From: Acidimicrobiia bacterium UBA4744
GTDB lineage: Bacteria > Actinomycetota > Acidimicrobiia > Spongiisociales > UBA4744
Direction of reading: 5' to 3'
Assembly (NCBI GenBank): GCA_002403855.1
Contig: DHIO01000019.1
Location: 35,050-86,880 of the forward strand
DNA length: 51,831 nt
The notes under the pieces were generated by a model that did no database searches, was not told the DNA's origin, and worked only from the letters and a program-made list of their open reading frames with translations. Positions 43,000 through 51,301 of the stretch are shown here, in pieces; the first letter of the stretch is position 1; every line of letters begins with the position of its first letter. The translations under genes and the position numbers were made by a program.

Positions 43000-45900
43000 C
43001 TACGGGAGTGCAACCTGCACCAACTCAACCCCAACCTCATTGATCAAGTAGCCGCGCCCGGGCAGGTGGGGGGACGGCTCATGCCGGGGAAGACGCGTAT
43101 TCCACAACTCCCCGTCCACCTCCGCTTGCGGGCGAAGCGCTATCCCCTGCCGGCTTTGCCGCAGTTCCTGAGTCCAATGGCCGTACAGGGACCGAAGAGC
43201 ATCGGCTCGACCCGAGCCGGCAACTCGGATATTGGGCCGGCGCTGACGGAGCAGTCGAGTCAAGACCCCTTGGCGGTCGGTCACGTCGTCCGCGTCGTCG
43301 ACGAGGAGCAGTTGGGGAGCATCGTCCGATAGGACCCTCTCCACGACCAGGTCAACTTCGTCCGGGTCGGTAACGAGAAGGGCAATGTGGGCGGCGTCCC
43401 GCAAGGGTGATCGGCGTGGAGCCATCGCTGTGATCGCCACGTCCGGTCGATGCCGGGCGACGATGGTCGAAATGGCCAGCAAAGCAGTGCTCTTGCCCGA
43501 TCGGGCCGGCCCGGCAACGAGGACGTGATCGCCCTCCCCGAGGCGCCAACCGACCGGTTCCAGGCGCCGATCGCCGATACCGATGGGAAGGAACCATTCT
43601 CGCTCCTGTACCACCGCGCGGTTGACAACATCGGCCAGGTCCGATCGCCGGGGAAGGGCCCCGATCCTCACCGGTTCGAAACCATCGGAACCCGACCTGG
43701 CTGCAATGCGGTCCAGATCCGACGGCGAGGTTTGGGCGATCTGCATCACGAGCCCGGAGCTGAGTTGCACGGCCCGCCCCTCCGGCAGGCTGGGCAGCTC
43801 GCGATGGGGAAGACCGAGTGTCGCGTAGTCGAAGGGATCGGCCATCCGAAAGACGAGCTTCTCGGGGATCAATGCGGCGAGGTTGGCGGGAACGGCGGTG
43901 GCCTGGTCGGCACACATCGCTACGAACACTCCGACTCCCGGGCCGTCTGCCGCGATCCGCCGCAGCCCCTCTCGGTAGATGAGGTCGGCGGGATCGTCGA
44001 ACGATGCCGAGAAGCCGCCGTAGTTGTCGAGGAGCAACAACACCGCCGGTCGATCGCCGGGCCCGTCGACCCGCCGGTCGGCTACCTCGTCTTGCAGATG
44101 CCGGAGCAATCGGACTTGGCGCTCGCGATCGACGGATCCGATCACACTCCCGACCTGTGCCAGTTTCTCCAGAGGGGCGAGCGTTCGCGTCCCAAAATCC
44201 AATGCATAGATGTGGACGCGATCCGGCGAGAGCCTCGCCGCCAGGGAGCTTCCCAGCGTGAGCAGCGCCCGGGCTACTCCGCTCCCCGGCATCCCGTACA
44301 TCAGGAGGTTGGTGCCTTCCCACCCCCAGATGGACTGCCGCTGCAGGTGCGGCTCGTCGATCAGTCCCATCGGCGCCCACCAGGGCCCCGAGCCCCCCGG
44401 CCCCCCGATCACCCCCGAAAGGGAGAGATACTCGGGAAGCTCAGCGGGCCAGGGCGACCGGGGCGGAGGAATCCTGGCTCGTCCCGCCGCCACCGAGATC
44501 GCCTCCACCAGCCTGGCAAGATCGGTCGGCTCATCGCTGCTCCTGTCCTCGACCTGCCAGGAATCCCGTGCTTCCCACCCGAACCGGAAGGGTCGCACAC
44601 CAACCGGTACGGTGCCACGGCCACTCACACTGACCAGCGCCGCCTGGAAGGGAATCAACTCCCCGGGGCCCAACCGCACATAACCTCGCCCCGCCCGGCC
44701 CCGCGGAATCGAGGCAGCCGCTTGATCATCGAGCACGTCCTGGGAATCGGCCCGGTCGTGGACGCGCAGCGCGATCCGGAGATTGGTGTTGGCACGGATG
44801 CTTTCGCTTACCACCCCGGCGGGCCGCTGAGTGGCCAGCAGCAAGTGGACTCCCAGGCTTCTGCCCCGCTGGGCGATATCTACCAGCGATTTGACGAAAT
44901 CCGGCAGCTCTGCGGCCATTGCGGCGAACTCGTCGATGACCACCACCAACCTGGGGAGTGGTTCCGCCGGCGTCGCTGCCAGATACTCGGCCAAATCCGC
45001 TGCTTCCACCTCTCGAAGCCGGGCCTCGCGAAATCGCAGTTCCGCCTCGAGACAGGTGAGTGCCCTCTTGCCCAGGTGGGCGTCGAGATCGGTGACGACG
45101 CCCACTACATGGGGCAATGCCGCGCAGGCGTCGAAGGCGCTTCCTCCTTTGTAGTCGATGAGGACGAAGTTGAGATGATCGGGACGCACGGAAGCGGCGA
45201 AGGAGGCAATGAGGCTGCGAAGCAGTTCGCTCTTTCCGGATCCGGTCGTGCCGGCGATCAAACCGTGGGGTCCGTCGTGCACCAGGTCGATTACCAGGGC
45301 ACCTCGTTCGGTAGATCCGACCGGACCGGCAATCCGGGGTATCGGGTCTGCGGAATCCCATCGCTCGAGGATGGAAGCGGGCGACGAGTTCGCCCCACCC
45401 AGGAGATCGGTGAGGCACACCACGTCCGGGAGGTCGACGGCGGCGGCCGCCACCTCCGGATCCTCGAGCCCGGCCAGTCTCCGGGCACACTCGAGAGCGA
45501 TTGATGGGGGCAGGCCGGTCGGCATGAAGTCACAGAGCCTCCGGTCCTCTGCCGAGAACCAGCAGGCGGAGGCACCCGTTCTCGAGACCTCGGCGACAAC
45601 GCCGCAGACTCCCGGCAATCCCCCAAACGATGGGGCTATCACCACTTTCGCCACCGGACCGCCGGAACCGGCCTGAACACTTCGAAGCCGGCCACGGTGG
45701 ACCGGTTCAAGGGAATCGGCATCGACGATCAGGAACGTCAACGGAGCCGGCGATCCGTTGGGAACGGCGTCGGAGTCGACATGGGAAAGCACATGGTCGA
45801 CATCTTCGGAGGTGGCGCCCAGCAGCCGCCTTCCGGAGGTTGGGTCGGTGGTCGTGTGCGGTAGCCACTTCGTCCACTCCCAATCCTCCGGATGATCGGT

Positions 45901-47133
45901 GATGACCCCGATTCGAACGTCGGCCGGACCATGATGGACCGCGACCTGGACGGCCACCCATCGTGCGAGTCCGAGCGCATCGCTCCTAGGGCCGGCGATG
46001 CCGACGACGGTCCCGCCCGTCAGGTCTATGCCGACCGGGGCATCGTCGAGTTCCGCGTGGTCGGCCAGAACCGCGGCGATATCCTCGTCGTCGATGTGTC
46101 CGGCCAGCTTCGGCTCCCAGGGAATGGTTGCAGTCCCGAATGCCACTCGCATGAAATCGCCGTGTCCGGGCCGGCGCTCCCACAACCGGGGACCGGCGGT
46201 CAATGCCCGCCGGACTACCTCTGGAGGGTCCGGCAGGGTGGTCCTCAGAACCCGCTTATGCGAAGATCCGGCCGCCAGTAGATCATTCCCGAACCTCCGT
46301 AAGGCCGAATCAAACTCGGCGGCGTTCGTACTTCGTGTCTTCTTCACCCGCCGCCGGTCCTCATACCAGTTCAAGAGCAGCATCGTTGGCCCCAGGAGAG
46401 CGAAGGTCGCCATCATGGGGCTGAAGAGGACCGCGAACAGCCCTCCCATCGCCAGCGGCACGAGCAGCGTGGCCCAACCGGGCCGGGGTTGGGCTGCCGG
46501 TTCGGCGGGTGGCTCGGGAGCCCTTACCTCCGTTTCGGTCGTACCCGGTTGCTTCCGCGGAGGGCGGTTGAACGCCCCGCACGGGTTCTCCGGCCAATCG
46601 AACTCATCGACTCGAGCAAACTCCCATATGCTCTGCCCGACGTGGATGATCGCACCCGTAGCGAGCCTGGTACGGCCGCGCCGCACCTCACCATCAACCG
46701 TCACGCGCGCACCCCCCGGGACTTCAAGGAACCCCTCTCCCCCGGCGCCGATCGCTATCCGAGCATGCAACGAATCGACTCCCGGAGCGGGGAGGCGGAT
46801 CTCACACTCTGGAGCCGATCCGATCCGGTAGTCACCCGGGCCCAACAGCCATCGCCCGCCGGCCGACAGTCCACCGACGACCCGCAATTCGGCCCCGCCA
46901 CCCCGAGCGAGCATCGGTCCGGGTGACTCGATGGAGATCACGGAACCGTCGCAGAGACGGGTCTCAACGACCGGCCGCTCCGCCGGTGTCGCAACGCCGT
47001 CAACATAGACGGTGGCCGGTCCGGGAGACTCGGTCAGAACGGCGAGCAAATCGGCGACGGTCGCGCCCGGCGGAAGCGCGACGTCGAGATCTTGATCAAC
47101 TCCCTCCGAACGCCACACGACCTGCATGGTCAT
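43000..47133 (-). CDS. FHA-domain EccC/EssC-like FtsK/SpoIIIE ATPase (type VII secretion motor)
   Basis: A 1377-aa membrane ATPase. Residues 1-70 look like a beta-grasp domain (LPPGATVADLLAVL; RLCDGSVISIES), and 85-165 are an FHA domain (YRIGSAPECEIRL; SLHARI). Membrane helices lie at about 221-257. Three FtsK-like domains follow. D1 has GTTGSGKSE at about 628-636 and Walker B LVVVIDEFAAM. D2 (about 940) has a broken Walker A (GMPGSGVAR, no Lys). D3 (about 1210) has GPARSGKST. One chain with all three resembles Firmicutes EssC more than the split EccCa/EccCb of mycobacteria. It would drive export of the adjacent WXG100 proteins (inference). ATG 47133 overlaps the upstream stop. Confidence 0.88.
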   Translation of the reverse strand: MTMQVVWRSEGVDQDLDVALPPGATVADLLAVLTESPGPATVYVDGVATPAERPVVETRLCDGSVISIESPGPMLARGGGAELRVVGGLSAGGRWLLGPGDYRIGSAPECEIRLPAPGVDSLHARIAIGAGGEGFLEVPGGARVTVDGEVRRGRTRLATGAIIHVGQSIWEFARVDEFDWPENPCGAFNRPPRKQPGTTETEVRAPEPPAEPAAQPRPGWATLLVPLAMGGLFAVLFSPMMATFALLGPTMLLLNWYEDRRRVKKTRSTNAAEFDSALRRFGNDLLAAGSSHKRVLRTTLPDPPEVVRRALTAGPRLWERRPGHGDFMRVAFGTATIPWEPKLAGHIDDEDIAAVLADHAELDDAPVGIDLTGGTVVGIAGPRSDALGLARWVAVQVAVHHGPADVRIGVITDHPEDWEWTKWLPHTTTDPTSGRRLLGATSEDVDHVLSHVDSDAVPNGSPAPLTFLIVDADSLEPVHRGRLRSVQAGSGGPVAKVVIAPSFGGLPGVCGVVAEVSRTGASACWFSAEDRRLCDFMPTGLPPSIALECARRLAGLEDPEVAAAAVDLPDVVCLTDLLGGANSSPASILERWDSADPIPRIAGPVGSTERGALVIDLVHDGPHGLIAGTTGSGKSELLRSLIASFAASVRPDHLNFVLIDYKGGSAFDACAALPHVVGVVTDLDAHLGKRALTCLEAELRFREARLREVEAADLAEYLAATPAEPLPRLVVVIDEFAAMAAELPDFVKSLVDIAQRGRSLGVHLLLATQRPAGVVSESIRANTNLRIALRVHDRADSQDVLDDQAAASIPRGRAGRGYVRLGPGELIPFQAALVSVSGRGTVPVGVRPFRFGWEARDSWQVEDRSSDEPTDLARLVEAISVAAGRARIPPPRSPWPAELPEYLSLSGVIGGPGGSGPWWAPMGLIDEPHLQRQSIWGWEGTNLLMYGMPGSGVARALLTLGSSLAARLSPDRVHIYALDFGTRTLAPLEKLAQVGSVIGSVDRERQVRLLRHLQDEVADRRVDGPGDRPAVLLLLDNYGGFSASFDDPADLIYREGLRRIAADGPGVGVFVAMCADQATAVPANLAALIPEKLVFRMADPFDYATLGLPHRELPSLPEGRAVQLSSGLVMQIAQTSPSDLDRIAARSGSDGFEPVRIGALPRRSDLADVVNRAVVQEREWFLPIGIGDRRLEPVGWRLGEGDHVLVAGPARSGKSTALLAISTIVARHRPDVAITAMAPRRSPLRDAAHIALLVTDPDEVDLVVERVLSDDAPQLLLVDDADDVTDRQGVLTRLLRQRRPNIRVAGSGRADALRSLYGHWTQELRQSRQGIALRPQAEVDGELWNTRLPRHEPSPHLPGRGYLINEVGVELVQVALP

Positions 47134-47426
47134 CTCGGAAGCATCTCGCCGGCCCCGGGGACCGCCTCCGGCTCGGCTGCGACGCGGAGGCGCCGGGCCT
47201 TCTCCAAGTACCGGTCCGCCAGGCCCCGCAGGCCTGCCACCAGAGCGACCAGCTCGCCGCGCCGCGCATCGAGTTCGGATATCAGCCGATCGGCTGCCGG
47301 GCCCTCCCAGGCGCGGACCACCAGGGCAATGAGCGGCTCGACGGTACCGGCAACCTCATCGAGCCCCCTCGCCTCGACCAGCAGCCGGCGGGCCAGCCGA
47401 TCAAGCGCGTCAGCCTTTTCCGACAC
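47130..47426 (-). CDS. WXG100-like small helical protein (second subunit)
   Basis: A 98-aa helical protein with a WEG turn at residues 40-42 (VVRAWEGPAADRLISEL) between two amphipathic helices, matching the WXG100 hairpin. It is less typical than its neighbour and lacks an obvious YxxxD/E export signal at the C-terminus. It follows the other WXG100 gene by 5 bp and overlaps the ATPase start as ATGA. It may be the partner of the WXG100 protein or a scaffold. Confidence 0.7.
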   Translation of the reverse strand: MSEKADALDRLARRLLVEARGLDEVAGTVEPLIALVVRAWEGPAADRLISELDARRGELVALVAGLRGLADRYLEKARRLRVAAEPEAVPGAGEMLPR

Positions 47427-47431
47427 CTCGC

Positions 47432-47695
47432 CTAGCTCGTCGCCATCTCAATTGCGTTTCGGCGCTCTGCGACAACGGAAGCGCTCTCCGACAGCGCTTG
47501 CTTGAGACGGAGCAGAGCGGGCACGAAGTCCTGGCTCCATTGGGTACGGAAACGCTCAGCCGCCGGTCCCGTCCAGGCGGTTCCTTCCAGCGAGGCGGAG
47601 ATTCGGCTTTGCAGACCGTCGACAGCGTCGACTTCTCTGATGAACTGGGCGCTCAGCGCCTCGAGTTGTGCCAGGTCTCCTCCGTACACGGCCAT
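47432..47695 (-). CDS. WXG100 family (ESX-like) protein
   Basis: An 87-aa helical hairpin with the turn WTG at residues 41-43 (LEGTAWTGPAAERFRTQW), typical of WXG100 type VII secretion substrates. ATG 47695 follows GGAAAGGGG and begins at the usual family position. As first gene of a three-gene operon ending in the EccC-like ATPase, it is probably the secreted substrate or a component of the machine. Confidence 0.87.
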   Translation of the reverse strand: MAVYGGDLAQLEALSAQFIREVDAVDGLQSRISASLEGTAWTGPAAERFRTQWSQDFVPALLRLKQALSESASVVAERRNAIEMATS

Positions 47696-47802
47696 ATGCG
47701 ACCCCTTTCCTTGACGGATCATTTCCCGGGACACCTTATGACAAAAGGTAACCATGGTCTACTATGATCTAACGTTATTTATATTGGTTATCACTTGACA
47801 AG
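47696..47802. promoter_or_regulatory. AT-rich divergent promoter region of the type VII-like locus
   Basis: This spacer, markedly AT-richer than its surroundings (most clearly 47755-47802), separates the WXG100 operon (minus) from the LysM operon (plus). On the plus strand ATGACA (47738-47743) and TACTAT (47760-47765), 16 nt apart, form a credible promoter with about 30 nt of leader. A short palindrome TAACGTTA (47770-47777) may be an operator. I could not fix the minus-strand promoter. Confidence 0.5.
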
Positions 47803-48564
47803 ATGTTTTTACAGAGCGAACATGCAGCCATGCACGGCGGAATCATGCGCTTCATCGTGTTGGCGGGATTCGAGACTGCCGCACTCACCTGGCTGCTGTC
47901 CCTGAGACGGTGGCTGCGGATCCCCTGGTCCGATCTGGACACCTGGTTGCGGGTGACTCCCATCGAAGACGCCATTGCCGCGGTGATCTGGTTCGTTGCC
48001 TTCGGTTGCGTGCTGTGGCTGGTCGGTTCGACCCTCCTCTACGTGGCCGCCTGCACCAGTCGGGTGCCGGGCTTGATCCGCTCGGTCGAGTGGATGACCC
48101 TCCCCGCCATCCGGAAGGTGACCGAAGGCGCCCTGGCAGCAATCCTGGTTGCCTCGCCGGTGGCGGCGACTCCGGTTTGGGCCGAAACTCAACCCCCCGT
48201 CATCGCCGTTGTCGAGACCGACGGCACCATCCTCCCGCCCGGTGTCGCCGGCCGGTCACCCGAGGTTTCCGACGACGGCGGCTCACCCCAGGACGCGGGC
48301 ATTCCACCCCTGCCGGCCTTCCCACACGAGACCGGCAACGGCTTCTTCGAGAGCCCGGCTGAGCGGATCTCTGTGGAAACCGGCGACAATCTTTGGGCCA
48401 TCTGCCGGCGCCACCTCACCGACGCCCTGGGCAGGCGCCCCACCAACGAGGAAATCGTCCCCTATTGGCGACGGGTCATCGAACTCAACCAACCCAACCT
48501 CATCTCCGGGGATCCCGATCTGATCTACGCCGGCGAAGTGATCGAGCTGCCACCTGCGGACTAG
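47803..48564 (+). CDS. Membrane-anchored LysM domain protein
   Basis: A 253-aa protein with hydrophobic helices at about 15-35, 58-86 and 108-128 and a C-terminal LysM domain from about residue 187 (ERISVETGDNLWAICRRHL; then VIELNQPNLISGDPDLIYAG). LysM binds peptidoglycan, so the protein would tie a membrane complex to the cell wall. Start candidates are ATG 47803, 47830 and 47845; none has a strong ribosome site. It overlaps the next gene as TAGTG, so the two are made together. Confidence 0.75.
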   Translation: MFLQSEHAAMHGGIMRFIVLAGFETAALTWLLSLRRWLRIPWSDLDTWLRVTPIEDAIAAVIWFVAFGCVLWLVGSTLLYVAACTSRVPGLIRSVEWMTLPAIRKVTEGALAAILVASPVAATPVWAETQPPVIAVVETDGTILPPGVAGRSPEVSDDGGSPQDAGIPPLPAFPHETGNGFFESPAERISVETGDNLWAICRRHLTDALGRRPTNEEIVPYWRRVIELNQPNLISGDPDLIYAGEVIELPPAD

Positions 48565-49403
48565 TGCAAGCCGTCAACCGTCCCGAGGGTTCTGAGGTCC
48601 CCTTCTCACAACACGTCGGCCGCGACCCGATCGAACTGCTGGAACCGACGGAGCATCGCCACTGGTCCGGACGGTGGGCGGCCCTCAGTGGGGCCGCCCT
48701 GGTCCTCGTTCTGGGAGGGTTCCTGGTCGGGAGTCAGACGATGGGCCCGTCGGGTTCTCCCCACCTTCCCGAAGCCGCCCTGGGCGGATTCGCCGAGATG
48801 TACGTAGCCACCCTCCTGACCCAGGCGGGAGAGGGCGCGGAAGACGTGCTGGTTCCCTATCTCGGCTACCCGCCCGACCTGACCGGACTCGAGCCGGGCA
48901 CCTGGTTCCTCACCCACACTGCGGTATGGTCGGTCGAACCGGTCGAACCGGACGGTTGGGCCGTGGTGGTGGCTGCCGCCCAACTAGGCCTGCAGGAAGG
49001 CGGCTACGTGCCGGTCGGGACGTTCTTCTACGAGGTCGGCGTGGAACTGACTTCCACCGGTCTCCGGGCGGCGGGTCTGCCCTTTCTAGTGGCGCCTCCT
49101 TTTTCGAGATCTCCGCAAGAGACGTTCGACGCCGATGAGCGCTTCAGCGACGTTGTGGACGAGTTCCTCACCGCCCATTTCACCAACGAAGAGACAACCC
49201 CCTTCGACACGGCCCCCTTCGACAGGGTCTTGCTGCGGTCCATCACCACCGAGAGAACCGTCGGGGATCTAGTGGACCTCGGTGTCGAGTTGCTGGGAAT
49301 CGACTTCGCCGGCCGGGCCACCCCCCTCGCCTACCGGCTTCGGGTCTCTGCGCAGGACGGGTCGATCGTCGACGCAGGCCTGGTCAACCCGGTATCCAAC
49401 TGA
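48564..49403 (+). CDS. TcpC/VirB8-like membrane protein (putative)
   Basis: A 279-aa protein with a short cytoplasmic tail, one membrane helix at about residues 36-56 (LSGAALVLVLGGFLVGS) and an exported part that looks like two NTF2-like repeats (GFAEMYVATLLTQAGEGAED, then FSDVVDEFLTAHFTNEE), as in the conjugation protein TcpC. GTG 48564 shares a base with the LysM stop and is preferred, since upstream codons are antisense-like. Family assignment is by pattern and order of elements only; confidence is moderate. Its 3' end overlaps the convergent yjbQ by 20 bp. Confidence 0.6.
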   Translation: MQAVNRPEGSEVPFSQHVGRDPIELLEPTEHRHWSGRWAALSGAALVLVLGGFLVGSQTMGPSGSPHLPEAALGGFAEMYVATLLTQAGEGAEDVLVPYLGYPPDLTGLEPGTWFLTHTAVWSVEPVEPDGWAVVVAAAQLGLQEGGYVPVGTFFYEVGVELTSTGLRAAGLPFLVAPPFSRSPQETFDADERFSDVVDEFLTAHFTNEETTPFDTAPFDRVLLRSITTERTVGDLVDLGVELLGIDFAGRATPLAYRLRVSAQDGSIVDAGLVNPVSN

Positions 49404-49788
49404 GGGTGATTCGCCGCTCAGGGTTGTCGGCGTTGGGGTCGACCAGCACGATCGATTGCCAGGTGCCCAGCAAGAGCCGGCCGCTTTCGACCGGGATGGT
49501 CAGACTGGGGCTCACGAAGGCCGGCATCACGTGATCTGCGCCGTGCCCGCGGGATCCGTGACGGTGCTGCCACCGATCGTCTCGCGGCAGGATGTCGTCC
49601 ACAGCATCGAGGAGGTCGGCTTCGCTGCCCGCCCCGGTTTCCATGATGGCCAGGCCGGCCGTGGCGTGGGGAAGGAACACCGACAACAACCCGTCCCCCC
49701 GACCGTGAACGAACTCCGCTGCGTATGAGGTGATATCGACCGTCTTGCGTAGACGACCCGTGTGAAGCGAAAGCGTCGTCGTATCCAT
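49384..49788 (-). CDS. YjbQ family protein (secondary thiamine-phosphate synthase type)
   Basis: A 134-aa protein of the UPF0047/YjbQ family. It has VFLPHATAGLAIMETG near residue 38, EADLLDAVDDILPRDDRWQHRHG near 57, and GRLLLGTWQSIVLVDPN near 103. His and Asp residues form the conserved pocket. The family can have weak thiamine phosphate synthase activity, but its natural role is unclear. It converges on the TcpC-like gene. Confidence 0.9.
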   Translation of the reverse strand: MDTTTLSLHTGRLRKTVDITSYAAEFVHGRGDGLLSVFLPHATAGLAIMETGAGSEADLLDAVDDILPRDDRWQHRHGSRGHGADHVMPAFVSPSLTIPVESGRLLLGTWQSIVLVDPNADNPERRITLSWIPG

Positions 49789-49820
49789 GTCCCGAACCTA
49801 CCCCACGACGCCACTCCGAA

Positions 49821-49863
49821 CTTGCGTGAGAAACCCGCGGATCGCGCGGGAAACTCACGCAAG
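49821..49863. repeat. Palindromic element B, copy 2 (opposite orientation)
   Basis: Outer arms CTTGCGTGAG / CTCACGCAAG are identical to copy 1. The internal loop is AAA/AAA, the inner arms CCCGCG/CGCGGG, and the loop 5 nt. Read on the other strand it matches copy 1 except for the loop and one inner base pair, C-G here for T-A there. It begins 8 nt after the stop of the gene at 49872. Confidence 0.8.
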
Positions 49864-49871
49864 AACCACGA

Positions 49872-50174
49872 TCAACCCAGGGTGACCGTCAAGACCGCGA
49901 AGGCAACTACGGCGAGGAAGGCGACCACCAACGCCAGCTTCATGATCAGGGACATCTGCTGGGGGGTTCTCCCTTCCCGCTGCAGGCGGTCGTCCAGCAG
50001 GACGCGCCGGGCCACCGGCGCGTCGGAGGAGGAAACCAGGATTTCGGTTCGCTCCCCGGCTCGGCGGAGCTCGGCGACGATTCCTCGTTGCTCGAGAACG
50101 GCCAACCCGGAGGCGGCTTCGCCGGGAGTGGCACAGGTGGCCACTACCACCGGACCGTCACCGACACCGGACAT
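49872..50174 (-). CDS. Small hypothetical protein with C-terminal membrane helix
   Basis: A 100-aa protein. The first 65 residues look like a small alpha/beta domain (GPVVVATCATPGEAASGLAV; EILVSSSDAPVARRVLLDDR), similar in pattern to DUF2007-type signal-transducing domains, and residues about 77-98 form one membrane helix (LIMKLALVVAFLAVVAFAVL). ATG 50174 is chosen; the frame continues upstream but without typical protein features. I cannot assign a function. About 150 bp separate it from prs. Confidence 0.65.
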   Translation of the reverse strand: MSGVGDGPVVVATCATPGEAASGLAVLEQRGIVAELRRAGERTEILVSSSDAPVARRVLLDDRLQREGRTPQQMSLIMKLALVVAFLAVVAFAVLTVTLG

Positions 50175-50326
50175 CTCTAGAAGGCGACCGGGTGATGCCG
50201 TCGCGCTGATCGGCGAACAGCCACTCGACCGGAAAGCCCGCAGGTTTCGGACGTGGAGAAGTGCGGGCGGATGCGGAGCCGGCAACAAGGCATGGTCGTC
50301 GAGATGCGAGACATGGACTACTCGGC

Positions 50327-51298
50327 CTAAACGTTCTCTCCCAGGAAGATCTCCGAAACCGAACTGTCGATGAAGATGGCTTGCAGCGCCTCGGCCACGA
50401 TCGGTGCTACGGAAAGGACTTCGAGTTTGTCGAAGCTCTCAGCATCTTCGGGAAACGGCAACGTGTTGGTGACGACGATTTCTTCGATGGGAGCATTCTT
50501 GAGACGATCCACGGCGGGGGGCGACAACACTCCGTGCGTCGCCACCACCCGGACGCTCTCTGCGCCCTTGGCTCGCAGGAGTTCGGCGGCGTTGGCGACC
50601 GTCCCGGCAGTATCGATCATGTCGTCGACGATGATGGCATGGCGCCCGGACACCTTCCCGATCACCGTGAGGGCCGCCGACACGTTGAGCTCCTCCGCCT
50701 CGCGGCGTTTGTGAACAAAGGCGACGTAGGCATTCAGGTGCCGGGCGTACTTCTCCGCCCGCTTCACACCCCCGGCGTCCGGCGAAACGATGGTGGTCGG
50801 GCCTTCGATCACGTCCTGCAAGTATTCGACGAAGATCGGCAAGGCCGTGAGATGGTCGAACGGCTTCGATACGAACCCCTGAATCTGGCCTGTGTGGAGA
50901 TCGACGGAAACCAGGCGGTCGGCGCCCGCCGCCAGAAACAGGTCGCCGACCATCCGCGCCGAGATGGCTTCCCGGGGTGACACCTTCTTGTCGGCCCGGG
51001 AATAGCCGTAGTAGGGCATGACGGCAGTGATTCGTTTCGCCGATGCACGGTGCAACGCGTCGATGGTTATCAGGTGCTCCATGATGTGAAAGTTGATCGG
51101 ATGGCTGTGACTCTGCATGACGAAGCAATCGGCGCCCCGCACGCTTTCGGTTGGACGCACGTAGATCTCACCGTTGGCGAAGACCGAGCGCTGGAGACCG
51201 CCGAGCCGCACTCCCATCAGGTCGGCCACTTCTTCGGCGAGCGGCTGGTTGGCGCTCCCGGAGAACAACATCAAGCGTTTGCGGCCGACAACTTCCAT
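50327..51298 (-). CDS. prs: Ribose-phosphate pyrophosphokinase
   Basis: A 323-aa enzyme making PRPP from ribose-5-phosphate and ATP. It has the flexible-loop region PYYGYSRADKKVSPREAIS near residue 95, SVDLHTGQIQGF near residue 133 and the PRPP-binding AIIVDDMIDTAGTVANA near 220. It lies 3 bp after glmU, the same pairing found in mycobacteria, linking nucleotide supply and cell-wall precursor synthesis. Confidence 0.97.
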   Translation of the reverse strand: MEVVGRKRLMLFSGSANQPLAEEVADLMGVRLGGLQRSVFANGEIYVRPTESVRGADCFVMQSHSHPINFHIMEHLITIDALHRASAKRITAVMPYYGYSRADKKVSPREAISARMVGDLFLAAGADRLVSVDLHTGQIQGFVSKPFDHLTALPIFVEYLQDVIEGPTTIVSPDAGGVKRAEKYARHLNAYVAFVHKRREAEELNVSAALTVIGKVSGRHAIIVDDMIDTAGTVANAAELLRAKGAESVRVVATHGVLSPPAVDRLKNAPIEEIVVTNTLPFPEDAESFDKLEVLSVAPIVAEALQAIFIDSSVSEIFLGENV

Positions 51299-51301
51299 GG
51301 G

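Noticed and set aside
43450..45504. Long open frame of 684 codons on the strand opposite the EccC-like gene
   Set aside because: It mirrors the codon bias of the GC-rich gene on the other strand, has no recognisable domain and no promoter or ribosome site; the EccC-like motifs are all on the minus strand.
49872..50288. 138-residue version of the small membrane protein
   Set aside because: The extra 38 N-terminal residues look like random GC-rich translation; the domain begins at ATG 50174.
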